A DNA stretch of 8,599 nt from Kangiella sp. (GCA_026195755.1 JAPHRL010000294.1:1-8599); one strand, 5' to 3'; counted from the first letter of the stretch, positions 1-6,335 are shown. The notes: generated from the sequence alone by a model not told the origin. Numbers and translations are program-made.

Positions 1-560
1 AGCTCCTGTTCTTTTTCAAGAAAGAACTGGACGCGCTCATCAATAGAAGCTTTGGCATAACTTTGTGCCAACTCCAGATAATCCGCGAAGTGACGTGACT
101 CTGATTTTAATAAAAAACGATAGTATTTTGAGAGCTCAGGTTCGCTCTCTTTGAAATAGGGCGCCAACGCATGAAATCGCTCGCAGGACCTTGCTTCGAT
201 AATGGCTCCAATGATCAAGCCGTCGATTAAACGTTGAGGCTCATCTTTGCTGGCATACTGATGCAGGCCAGCGGCATAACGGGAAGGCTTAATCGCCCGA
301 TAACGAATATTGCGTTGCTCCATAAACTCAAGAACCTGCTCAAAATGCAGCACCTCTTCGCGCGTTAACTGCGATAGCTTCTTCAGCAGATCAATACGGT
401 CAGGATAACGAAACATTAATTTGACCGCCGTAGCTGCTGCTTTTTTTTCACAATGAGCATGATCAATTAATAGAGTTTCGATTTCTTTCGTAGCACGCTC
501 TAACCAAGCAGCTGGTGTTTTGCAATGAAGAAACTGATGAATTGGCGTGATGTCGGCCAT
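1..560 (-). CDS. miaE: tRNA-(ms2io6A37) hydroxylase MiaE, C-terminus cut off by the window edge
   Basis: Read from ATG 558-560 leftwards, the frame is open for 186 complete codons to the window edge. The protein matches the MiaE family, a ferritin-like diiron monooxygenase that uses O2 to hydroxylate the isopentenyl group of ms2i6A at position 37 of tRNAs reading UNN codons. Family signatures seen are LIDHAHCEKKA (31-41), REEVLHFEQV (67-76), KPSRYAAGL (91-99), IEARSCERF (121-129) and ESRHFADYL (154-162). The likely iron ligands are all present: Glu38, the ExxH pair Glu69/His72, Glu122, and the ExxH pair Glu154/His157. Short-form MiaE proteins are about 200 residues, so probably little is missing. 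The start is the only one that gives the family N-terminus (PIHQFL at 6-11); the next Met is residue 49. There is no clear Shine-Dalgarno in front of it. The gene appears to be transcribed from its own promoter at 594-622 rather than only from the upstream cassette. Confidence 0.93.
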   Translation of the reverse strand, partial: MADITPIHQFLHCKTPAAWLERATKEIETLLIDHAHCEKKAAATAVKLMFRYPDRIDLLKKLSQLTREEVLHFEQVLEFMEQRNIRYRAIKPSRYAAGLHQYASKDEPQRLIDGLIIGAIIEARSCERFHALAPYFKESEPELSKYYRFLLKSESRHFADYLELAQSYAKASIDERVQFFLEKEQE

Positions 561-593
561 GATATATAAATAGGGTTCGGGCAATGTGGGCGC

Positions 594-622
594 ATTATAC
601 CCACTTACCCTGTGCTTGTCAG
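594..622 (-). promoter_or_regulatory. near-consensus sigma-70 promoter for miaE
   Basis: On the minus strand there is a -35 box CTGACA (617-622, 5 of 6 consensus), a spacer of exactly 17 bases (600-616) and a perfect -10 box TATAAT (594-599). Transcription would start near 587, giving a leader of about 27 bases before the miaE ATG at 560. It lies wholly in the gap between the transglutaminase stop (641) and miaE, so miaE can be expressed independently of the cassette. I see no terminator between the two genes, so read-through is also possible. Confidence 0.75.
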
Positions 623-640
623 TCAGCACCCTTACGAGGA

Positions 641-2620
641 TTAATGGTAGGTCTTGGCTGCCTTGATAAAGCTCTGTTGACTGGAACCTGAAACTTTATC
701 TTTTTGATAACGTATTGCGATGTAGTGCTTGATAACTGGCACTACTTTTGCATAGAGCTCTGGATGTTCTTGCTTAATACGATTCAGCAAATCTTTTGGT
801 CCTTCACTCAGCTTAAGTTCCACGCCTTGTTTAGCAAGAATTGTTTGAAACTGTCGGTAAGCACTTTCGACTTTATCTCGACTTTTCGCTTGCCCCAAAA
901 TCCACAGCCCAAAGCCAGCACCAGTGAACAATATAGTTGCCAACAAAGCGTAACCAAGATAGCGCCATTGATCGTTATTGATCCCTAGCTTAGATAGCCA
1001 GTTTAACTGTATATCTCTGTCATAACCCATCACCGTCTCATTCCAGAAACTTTGCATTGCATCCCAACGCAGGCTGATTTTTTCCAGGAGGCTCCTTGCC
1101 AGCTCACTATTTTCCCTATCTGACAAACTATCAAAATCAGTAAACCAGTCATCACGTGAACTGGTTTGGTTTAACAGGGAATCATCTACACGCGATGGGT
1201 GGATTGCTGCCGTGGGATCGACCCTACGCCACCCTTCGCCTTCAAGCCAGACCTCAGTCCAGGCATGGGCATCCTTCTGTCGAACAATGTAATAATCTCC
1301 ATAAGGATTATATTCTCCACCTTGGTAACCAGTGACAACCCTCGCAGGAATTCCTGCAGCTCGCATGATAAACACAAATGCACTTGCGTAATGTTCGCAA
1401 TAGCCCTCACGACTACCGAACCAAAAGCCATCAATGACATTCTGCTCTATAATCTTTGGCAACAACGTATAGTGATAGTTTTGTTGACGAATATAACTCA
1501 AGACGAAACGGACAAACTCTTTTGGCTCCCCCGCTCTCTCATATTCATTAATCGCCCATTCTTTCGTTTCCTGGTTACCATTATCGGGTAATTCGGTGTT
1601 CGTCTGAATTTGCCATTCAGAAAGCTCGGTATTACTATAATCAATGTCATAGGATTGCGCAGAGTACAATTGTCGCTGAGTGACTCTTTGTGAGTTTCTC
1701 CAAGTATAATTATTAAATAACAATATTTGCTGATTAGGCGGTTCAATCAAGTCTTCCAAACCAAAAATCCAATGCCTATTATTGGCTTCGAGCTGAACTC
1801 GATACGCATAAGTCGGTTCACCAACAGGATAATCTTCGCTTCGTAGGAGAGATTCTGTCCCCCTGGTCCAAGCAATACCATTAAACTTCGATAAGACTAA
1901 TCCACGCCAATACATTTGGCTAATGGGTGGTGATGCATCCTCAAAATCAACCCTGAAAGCGATCTCATCAAAACCATACAGCCCAGCCATCGAGCCGGGT
2001 ATCATTTCATCATCAATTCCCAAACCCGTTTCTCGCTGCGAAGGCATTGCCCATAGCGGGCCGGAGAGCCTTGGGAAGAGAAAGAAAAGTATCAGCATGA
2101 TGGGCAATGCCTGTAATAAGGCAACCCCGGAAGTTTTACCAATTTGACGAATCCCCTCTACACCTTTGAGGCTATTTAGTGCGATCAACCCCATAAGTAT
2201 TACCATAATGGAAGCAAACAGATAAAAGCCCATCAAAATTGATTCGTCATACAGAAATGCGGTAACAAGAATGAAAAAAGAAATAAACAGGATCAAAGCA
2301 CCGTCGCGATAATTCTTTGCTTCCAGCAACTTAAAGGTATACATCAAACTAATCAGGCCCACTCCTGCCTCGCGTCCACTTATGGTCCTGAAATAAACAA
2401 AAACACCGCCCAGCGCACATAAGGCTAATATTAAAATTAACCATGATGGTAACTTTATTTTTTTCTTGTAAACGACAAAGCGAATGCATAAAAGAGCAAC
2501 TGTCGAAATTGATATCCAGGCAGGCAAATAAAACCATAACGGCAACAGCACAATTGCCTGCACTAAAATTAATAGTGGAATTACGCCTGGGCGAGTCAAA
2601 GGCAATAATTGTGTATTCAT
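641..2620 (-). CDS. tgpA: TgpA-type membrane transglutaminase (DUF3488 - transglutaminase core - DUF4129)
   Basis: A 659-residue protein if it starts at ATG 2618-2620. The N-terminal region has about six or seven membrane segments (roughly 13-30, 33-50, 60-77, 87-99, 107-124, 127-148, 166-183), followed by the DUF3488 motif FPRLSGPLWAMP (183-194). A large, probably periplasmic part carries a transglutaminase/protease-like core (about 385-475), one more membrane helix (about 555-576) and a C-terminal DUF4129-like tail. The catalytic triad is intact: Cys408 in EGYCEHYA, His452 in DAHAW and Asp468 in RVDPTA. The spacings of 44 and 16 residues are those I recall for Pseudomonas aeruginosa TgpA (about 668 residues), which was reported to be essential; its physiological substrate is not settled. 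An upstream in-frame start at 2668 would lie inside the DUF58 gene and add 16 polar residues, so I chose 2620, which leaves a 17-base gap. The Shine-Dalgarno is weak (GGTGGG, about 10 bases upstream), suggesting translational coupling. The symbol is by homology. Confidence 0.9.
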   Translation of the reverse strand: MNTQLLPLTRPGVIPLLILVQAIVLLPLWFYLPAWISISTVALLCIRFVVYKKKIKLPSWLILILALCALGGVFVYFRTISGREAGVGLISLMYTFKLLEAKNYRDGALILFISFFILVTAFLYDESILMGFYLFASIMVILMGLIALNSLKGVEGIRQIGKTSGVALLQALPIMLILFFLFPRLSGPLWAMPSQRETGLGIDDEMIPGSMAGLYGFDEIAFRVDFEDASPPISQMYWRGLVLSKFNGIAWTRGTESLLRSEDYPVGEPTYAYRVQLEANNRHWIFGLEDLIEPPNQQILLFNNYTWRNSQRVTQRQLYSAQSYDIDYSNTELSEWQIQTNTELPDNGNQETKEWAINEYERAGEPKEFVRFVLSYIRQQNYHYTLLPKIIEQNVIDGFWFGSREGYCEHYASAFVFIMRAAGIPARVVTGYQGGEYNPYGDYYIVRQKDAHAWTEVWLEGEGWRRVDPTAAIHPSRVDDSLLNQTSSRDDWFTDFDSLSDRENSELARSLLEKISLRWDAMQSFWNETVMGYDRDIQLNWLSKLGINNDQWRYLGYALLATILFTGAGFGLWILGQAKSRDKVESAYRQFQTILAKQGVELKLSEGPKDLLNRIKQEHPELYAKVVPVIKHYIAIRYQKDKVSGSSQQSFIKAAKTYH

Positions 2621-2637
2621 AGTTAATAGCCCACCGC

Positions 2638-3588
2638 TTATTCCATCAGTGCAAGAGCACTCAGGCATCGATGCAAATGCTCTGGCCCCTGTCCTTTTTC
2701 AACTTGCACATGCGGAAGCTCAAGTCCATAAAGACTGCCCGTCTGCTCTGCTTTAAGCACTGCATCAGTCAAGTACGAAATCGCTAACTCTTTATCGTAT
2801 TGGCTAACACTTTCCCACGTTAGCAAATGTTGCTCACCCACTAGCTCCTCAAACTCCTTGGTCAGCAACCCTCGCTCCCGTGCATAAGCTTTCCACATCA
2901 CCTGCTTAATAGGATCGCCTGATTGATAATCGCGCAGACTGTGAAAATCTTCCGAACCCATTTGTGCAAACGCACCCTCCTCCTGCCCCTGTGATTGTGG
3001 AGCAAGCTCATGCGGACATTCAATTGGCTTTGGATAAATCAAGGCAACTTGCGTAGGCTTAAACCATGACCATGCTTGAAAAATACCGAAAGGAAAAATG
3101 CTGGTACAAACAAAACGGTCAGGCTTTAATATTCCTCGTCTGTACGCTTTAATTTTTAATGGAACTAGATTTCTACTTTGGGTCCCCACATCAAAATACT
3201 GTACCTTCTTTTTACTAAGGCCTACACCGATTGAGGAGCGGTAACTGGGAGAGGGGTTATAAAAATCAAATACGAAAGAACAGTCCTGACCAACATGAAC
3301 TGATTGGGGTTTTATTATCCGAATTCGCAACCCTCTGATATTACGATAGGTATAAAAGACAGAAAGCATACCGATAGCTAACAAAACAAAACCAGCCATA
3401 AAACCCATGTTGTTTTGATAGTTAGTCGAAGCCACTAATATCAAAATTAAAATCATCAGCATTAACCAACCATAACGCGTTGGTAATATATAAATATTAC
3501 GCTGCCTTAGATTAACTTCCTGCTGTTCGGGACTACGTTTATCCACCCAGGAAAAAAACCTCTTCTGAATTGTGCTGACCAATTTCAT
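2638..3588 (-). CDS. DUF58-family membrane protein, partner of the MoxR ATPase
   Basis: A 316-residue protein with an N-terminal cytoplasmic stretch, two closely spaced membrane helices (about 39-53 and 61-80) and a soluble remainder. The DUF58 signatures are clear: the RRGILKPDR...FPFGIFQAW segment (150-173) and the core at 213-247 with SLRDYQSGDPIKQVMWKA, ARERG and TKEFEE. DUF58 proteins are nearly always encoded beside MoxR ATPases and are thought to be assembly or chaperone partners with a von Willebrand A-like fold. I did not see a clear MIDAS metal site. The biochemical role is unknown; a link to envelope or peptidoglycan processes is inferred from the transglutaminase gene next door. 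The start ATG 3586-3588 lies 15 bases after the moxR stop and has no strong Shine-Dalgarno, so coupling with moxR translation is likely. Confidence 0.88.
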   Translation of the reverse strand: MKLVSTIQKRFFSWVDKRSPEQQEVNLRQRNIYILPTRYGWLMLMILILILVASTNYQNNMGFMAGFVLLAIGMLSVFYTYRNIRGLRIRIIKPQSVHVGQDCSFVFDFYNPSPSYRSSIGVGLSKKKVQYFDVGTQSRNLVPLKIKAYRRGILKPDRFVCTSIFPFGIFQAWSWFKPTQVALIYPKPIECPHELAPQSQGQEEGAFAQMGSEDFHSLRDYQSGDPIKQVMWKAYARERGLLTKEFEELVGEQHLLTWESVSQYDKELAISYLTDAVLKAEQTGSLYGLELPHVQVEKGQGPEHLHRCLSALALME

Positions 3589-3603
3589 TTAACTATTTTT
3601 AGC

Positions 3604-4521
3604 TCAGGCTGGCACTGAAGTATCATTCATTATCTGCTCAACCAGAACCTCAATTTTTTCACTCGAAGTTTTGACCGATTGCAAGCGATGGGCAACAGTT
3701 GGCACGAAAACCCTCTGAATATCTTCCGGTAACACATAATCTCGCTCATCCAAAAAAGACCAGGCTTTTGCTGCACCAATTAAAGCTAGCCCACCACGAG
3801 GTGACAAGCCATGCGCAAAGTCTGGGCTTTGTCGCGTTGCATTGATTAAGTCCATTACATAGCTCAATAAATGATCGCTGATAGTAATCGTTTGAACAAA
3901 CTGCTGAATCTCTTTCAGCTCTGACAGTTCTAGCAAGGGTTCAATTTTGTTCATCTGTACTCGACCAGAATCACCCCGCAAAAGTACCTTTTCAAATCCA
4001 GCTTCTGGGTAACCCAATTGTACTCTGAATAAAAAGCGATCCAGCTGAGACTCCGGCAATGAATAAGTTCCAATCTGATAGGAAGGGTTCTGAGTTGCAA
4101 TCACAAAAAAAGGTTGTGGCAAAGGATAGGTTTTACCCTCGATAGTCACCTGCTGTTCTTCCATAGCTTCGAGCAAAGCACTTTGTGCTTTCGGTGTAGC
4201 ACGGTTTATTTCGTCGGCTAGCACTAATTGTGCAAAAATTGGGCCAGGGTGAAATTCGAAACTACCCTTTTCTCGATCATAGATATTGGCTCCAACAATA
4301 TCCCCAGGCAAAATATCGCTGGTAAACTGAACGCGTTGAAACTCCAACCCGAAGACTTTAGCAACTGCCTGCCCTAATGTCGTCTTGCCCATTCCAGGTA
4401 AGTCTTCAATCAGCAGGTGACCCTTAGCTAATAAACAAGCAACCGCAAGCTTCACTTGGTGAGGCTTACCTAATACCACTTTATTCAGCTGCTCAAGTAC
4501 CGGATTCAGTTTTCTATGCAT
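3604..4521 (-). CDS. MoxR-family AAA+ ATPase
   Basis: A 305-residue cytoplasmic ATPase of normal family length. The motifs appear in order: Walker A DLPGMGKTT (40-48, Lys46), the MoxR segment FTSDILPGDIVG (66-77), Walker B LVLADEINRA (99-108, Asp103/Glu104), sensor 1 IATQNP (141-146), an arginine-finger segment ESQLDRFLF (157-165, Arg162) and sensor 2 GLSPRGGLAL (238-247, Arg242). All key residues are present, so an active ATPase is expected. MoxR proteins act as chaperone-like remodellers for partner proteins, here most likely the DUF58 protein encoded immediately downstream. It is the first gene of the cassette and diverges from the outer-membrane protein gene at 4647. The start ATG 4519-4521 has an AGGT ribosome site at 4527-4530 with a 5-base spacer. 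I could not identify a convincing promoter in the region upstream. Confidence 0.93.
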   Translation of the reverse strand: MHRKLNPVLEQLNKVVLGKPHQVKLAVACLLAKGHLLIEDLPGMGKTTLGQAVAKVFGLEFQRVQFTSDILPGDIVGANIYDREKGSFEFHPGPIFAQLVLADEINRATPKAQSALLEAMEEQQVTIEGKTYPLPQPFFVIATQNPSYQIGTYSLPESQLDRFLFRVQLGYPEAGFEKVLLRGDSGRVQMNKIEPLLELSELKEIQQFVQTITISDHLLSYVMDLINATRQSPDFAHGLSPRGGLALIGAAKAWSFLDERDYVLPEDIQRVFVPTVAHRLQSVKTSSEKIEVLVEQIMNDTSVPA

Positions 4522-4571
4522 AATTTACCTAGTATTAGTTCTGTGAACCTATTACTATTTCGCCAAGCAAG

Positions 4572-4588
4572 GTTCAGTTATCGTTCAG
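4572..4588 (+). repeat. GTTCAG direct repeat, 11-base period, probable response-regulator site
   Basis: GTTCAG occurs at 4572-4577 and again at 4583-4588, separated by TTATC, so the repeat period is 11 bases or one helical turn. Direct hexamers with this spacing are the usual binding pattern of dimeric OmpR/PhoB-family response regulators (compare the pho box and the PhoP box). The pair ends 11 bases before the -10-like box GATAAT at 4600, where such activators commonly replace a poor -35. It lies between moxR and the first barrel gene and might act on either. The regulator is not identified. Confidence 0.5.
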
Positions 4589-4595
4589 ACACTCT

Positions 4596-4613
4596 CGAGG
4601 ATAATTGACCTCG
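4596..4613 (+). promoter_or_regulatory. candidate -10 region inside a small inverted repeat
   Basis: GATAAT (4600-4605) matches the -10 consensus at 5 of 6 positions. No good -35 sits 16-18 bases upstream, so the promoter would need an activator. The box is flanked by a perfect 5-base inverted repeat, CGAGG at 4596-4600 and CCTCG at 4609-4613, with an 8-base spacer. Initiation would fall near 4612 and give a leader of about 35 bases ahead of the ATG at 4647. This is based on motif and geometry only. Confidence 0.35.
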
Positions 4614-4635
4614 CATTATTTAACAAGAATACATG

Positions 4636-4640
4636 AGGAG
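4636..4640 (+). promoter_or_regulatory. strong Shine-Dalgarno AGGAG that fixes the barrel gene start
   Basis: AGGAG lies 6 bases before ATG 4647-4649. It selects this codon over an in-frame TTG at 4605, and the protein then begins directly with a normal signal peptide. Confidence 0.85.
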
Positions 4641-4646
4641 ATAATA

Positions 4647-5177
4647 ATGTCATTAAAGAAATTGTTCGTTGCAACTACGATCGCACTGTCATCAGGTCTT
4701 GCTATGGCGAACAACGTCAGCTATGACTACGTTCAAGGTGGTCTGATTGATTATGATAACCTTGATGGTGTTAACTTTGAGTTTTCTAAAAGCTTCACCG
4801 ACAACATCTATGGTAAGGTCGATTACAGTGATTTAGAAAATGGTGGCTTTGATGTGAGCATTTTACGCCTCAATGCTGGTTTCAACATGGAGCTTACCAA
4901 CAACACTGACTTTGTGGCCGAACTTGGCTATGAAGACATTGATGCAGACTTTGGCTTCGATGATAGTGGTTACAATATGATGGCCGGTATTAGAAGCATG
5001 TTTACCAACGATCTTGAAGTTGGTGCCTATGTATCGCATTCAGACGTCCTCGAATCAACTGATATCACCTTTGAAGGTCGTTATCACTTTGACCGAAACA
5101 TGTCGGTTGCTCTTGAGATTGGAAACGATGATGAGTTGGATGAGCATATCGGAATCAACTTCCGTTACAGCTTCTAA
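4647..5177 (+). CDS. small acidic outer-membrane beta-barrel-like protein (copy 1)
   Basis: A 176-residue protein of unrecognised specific family. The N-terminus is a Sec signal peptide: MSLKK, then a hydrophobic core, with probable cleavage after AMA (residue 21). The mature part of about 155 residues alternates polar and hydrophobic residues in short strands separated by Asp/Glu-rich turns (for example 56-62, 97-106 and 160-166). It ends in GINFRYSF; a terminal Phe with alternating hydrophobics is the expected beta-signal for insertion by the Bam complex. Size and pattern suggest an eight-stranded barrel like OmpA-N or Ail-type porin-like proteins. The mature protein is very acidic, which may fit a saline habitat. 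It is a paralog of the protein at 5294-5914: both start the mature chain with SYDY-x-Q-x-G and share TDF-x-AE-x-GY and GIRS-x-F. It has its own terminator just downstream. Its function is unknown. Confidence 0.82.
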   Translation: MSLKKLFVATTIALSSGLAMANNVSYDYVQGGLIDYDNLDGVNFEFSKSFTDNIYGKVDYSDLENGGFDVSILRLNAGFNMELTNNTDFVAELGYEDIDADFGFDDSGYNMMAGIRSMFTNDLEVGAYVSHSDVLESTDITFEGRYHFDRNMSVALEIGNDDELDEHIGINFRYSF

Positions 5178-5199
5178 CGCTCAATCAGCTATAAACAAA

Positions 5200-5230
5200 A
5201 GCCACTTTATCTAAAGTGGCTTTTTATTTT
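5200..5230 (+). terminator. Rho-independent terminator after barrel gene 1
   Basis: A perfect 9-bp stem AGCCACTTT (5200-5208) / AAAGTGGCT (5213-5221) has the 4-base loop ATCT and runs into TTTTATTTT. It begins 23 bases after the stop codon, so the two barrel genes are likely separate transcription units. Confidence 0.9.
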
Positions 5231-5257
5231 CTCATCGGGATTTGGTTATAGTATGAT
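5229..5257 (+). promoter_or_regulatory. candidate promoter for barrel gene 2
   Basis: TTCTCA (5229-5234, 4 of 6 match to -35) and TATGAT (5252-5257, 5 of 6 match to -10) are separated by 17 bases. An overlapping TATAGT (5247-5252) is an alternative -10. A promoter is expected here because the strong terminator ends at about 5230 and the next gene starts at 5294. The exact boxes are tentative. Confidence 0.4.
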
Positions 5258-5293
5258 GCCCAATGAAATTTATAAATATATGGAACGATAACG

Positions 5294-5914
5294 ATGAAAA
5301 AAGCTTTATTCTTAGCGCTTCTAAGCTCTATTAGCTTAACAGCGCAAGCAAACGACAAACTTAGTTACGATTATTGGCAATTTGGATACATCCATAGTGC
5401 TGGTGAAACCACCAGTGACAAAAAAGGCTATAAGATTGATTTAGTCGGCAGTTTTGATAACTCAACTTACCTGCGCTACATCGCTCAAGAGCAAACTGCT
5501 GATGTTTGGAATACGGTAATTGGTGAAGTTACAGCAAAAGAGTACTCGCTAGCATTCGGCTGGCACACTCCGGTCACTCGCAGTACTGATTTTTTCGCCG
5601 AAGTAGGCTACTTAAAGCAAGACGGTGAAGGCATTATACGCGGCGACACCTATGGCAATGATGAAGATGGTTATTTAGCCAATATTGGTATTCGCAGCCG
5701 CTTTTCAGCCAATTGGGAATATACGCTTACTGCTGGATACCGTGATGTAGACTTTTCACCTTATGTGGACGAGCTCAATCACGAAGATGATAACGATACC
5801 GTGTATGGTTTTGAGACTCACTACTACTTTTCAAAACTATGGTCAGTTGGTATTTCGGTCTCAGAAGAGGCAACCGGTCTAACTTCTGGCCTACATTTAC
5901 GTTTCACACCATAA
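5294..5914 (+). CDS. small outer-membrane beta-barrel-like protein (copy 2, paralog)
   Basis: A 206-residue protein starting at ATG 5294-5296, with GGAA 8 bases upstream. The signal peptide runs from MKK through a leucine-rich core, with probable cleavage after AQA (residue 19). The mature chain opens with SYDYWQFGYI and then shows amphipathic strands alternating with acidic loops, notably GNDEDG (121-126) and the Glu/Asp-rich stretch 159-168. The blocks STDFFAEVGY (97-106) and GIRSRF (132-137) align with NTDFVAELGY and GIRSMF of the 4647-5177 protein, so the two genes are tandem paralogs, though well diverged. This copy is about 30 residues longer, mostly through longer loops. Unlike copy 1 it ends LRFTP, so the usual terminal aromatic residue of barrel proteins is displaced to the third-last position. 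An outer-membrane location is inferred, not certain; the function is unknown. Confidence 0.8.
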   Translation: MKKALFLALLSSISLTAQANDKLSYDYWQFGYIHSAGETTSDKKGYKIDLVGSFDNSTYLRYIAQEQTADVWNTVIGEVTAKEYSLAFGWHTPVTRSTDFFAEVGYLKQDGEGIIRGDTYGNDEDGYLANIGIRSRFSANWEYTLTAGYRDVDFSPYVDELNHEDDNDTVYGFETHYYFSKLWSVGISVSEEATGLTSGLHLRFTP

Positions 5915-5922
5915 TTTATACC

Positions 5923-5955
5923 AGCCAAGGGAAATTAAACCCTTGGCTTGCTTTG
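5923..5955 (+). terminator. probable terminator after barrel gene 2
   Basis: A 9-bp perfect stem AGCCAAGGG (5923-5931) / CCCTTGGCT (5940-5948) encloses the A/T-only 8-base loop AAATTAAA. It starts 8 bases after the stop codon. The following tract TGCTTTGC is only partly T-rich, so termination may be leaky. Confidence 0.6.
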
Positions 5956-6052
5956 CATCCCTTGATATTCCTACTCATTATAAGTCTGTAAAGATTACTG
6001 ACGTTTTTTGCAAACTGTTTCACACAAGCCCCTTATGCATTGAGAATCAGCA

Positions 6053-6069
6053 CACAGATCATTTCTGTG
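6053..6069. repeat. perfect inverted repeat CACAGA-N5-TCTGTG upstream of the small gene
   Basis: Six-base arms at 6053-6058 and 6064-6069 flank TCATT. The site lies 58 bases before the start codon of the 52-residue protein gene and 7 bases upstream of TAGAAT (6077-6082), a 5 of 6 match to a -10 box with no clear -35. It could be a dimeric regulator's operator. It does not fit the CRP consensus, which needs a 6-base spacer between TGTGA and TCACA. The rest of the 5956-6127 gap shows nothing I can name. Confidence 0.3.
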
Positions 6070-6127
6070 ATTTCTCTAGAATACAAATCATAAAGTTGTA
6101 AACACACCATACACGTAGGTAAATGAG

Positions 6128-6286
6128 ATGAAATATATACTTGTTATTGTAGCTGCTTTAGCAGGTATCAAGTTTTTGGCAGACACTCCGTACTTTGCTC
6201 AGCTATTTGCTGAAAACAAAGAGTTGTGTGTTGCATTACTCCTGACTATAGCTTCCAAACCCTTGTTAAAGAGATTATTTGATTAA
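6128..6286 (+). CDS. 52-residue hydrophobic membrane protein, family not recognised
   Basis: An open frame of 52 codons from ATG 6128-6130 to TAA 6284-6286. An AGGT ribosome site (6117-6120) sits 7 bases upstream, and an in-frame TAG at 6116-6118 rules out a longer N-terminus. The protein has a hydrophobic segment at about 3-18 (ILVIVAALAGIKFLA), a polar loop (19-32, DTPYFAQLFAENKE), a second hydrophobic segment at about 33-43, and a basic tail containing KPLLKR, suggesting a two-pass inner-membrane hairpin. A cleaved or single-pass form is also possible. A strong terminator begins 22 bases after the stop, so this looks like a complete single-gene unit. A two-codon ATG AGA TGA overlaps the start. 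I do not recognise a family and assign no function. Coding status rests on the ribosome site, fitting composition and terminator. Confidence 0.68.
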   Translation: MKYILVIVAALAGIKFLADTPYFAQLFAENKELCVALLLTIASKPLLKRLFD

Positions 6287-6308
6287 TAACTCCTCCCTGT
6301 AGTTCTTT

Positions 6309-6335
6309 AAGGCGGCCTTGGTCGCCTTTTATTTT
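6309..6335 (+). terminator. Rho-independent terminator after the 52-residue protein gene
   Basis: Stem AAGGCGGC (6309-6316) / GTCGCCTT (6321-6328), 8 bp including one G-T pair, closes the stable tetraloop CTTG and is followed by TTATTTT. Confidence 0.88.

Noticed and set aside
605..630. Possible small hairpin GTGCT-N8-AGCAC between the transglutaminase gene and miaE
   Set aside because: The stem is only 5 bp with no T-tract, and it overlaps the miaE -35 box; not credible as a terminator.
704..2147. Plus-strand open frames opposite the transglutaminase gene (for example 704-988, 1199-1591, 1923-2147)
   Set aside because: They are antisense to a strongly supported gene, have no ribosome sites I can see, and encode no recognisable protein.
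2621..2668. In-frame N-terminal extension of the transglutaminase gene from ATG 2668
   Set aside because: It lies across the end of the DUF58 gene, adds 16 polar residues before the first membrane helix, and the family N-terminus fits ATG 2620.
4605..4646. TTG start giving 14 extra residues on barrel protein 1
   Set aside because: It would put a charged stretch before the signal peptide. ATG 4647 has a strong AGGAG site and starts directly with a normal signal peptide.
6066..6082. CRP-type site suggested by TGTGA at 6066-6070
   Set aside because: The second half-site TCACA is missing at the required 6-base spacing.
6123..6131. Two-codon upstream frame ATG AGA TGA overlapping the start of the 52-residue gene
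   Set aside because: Overlap of this kind occurs easily by chance in an A/T-rich leader; there is no separate ribosome site pointing to it.
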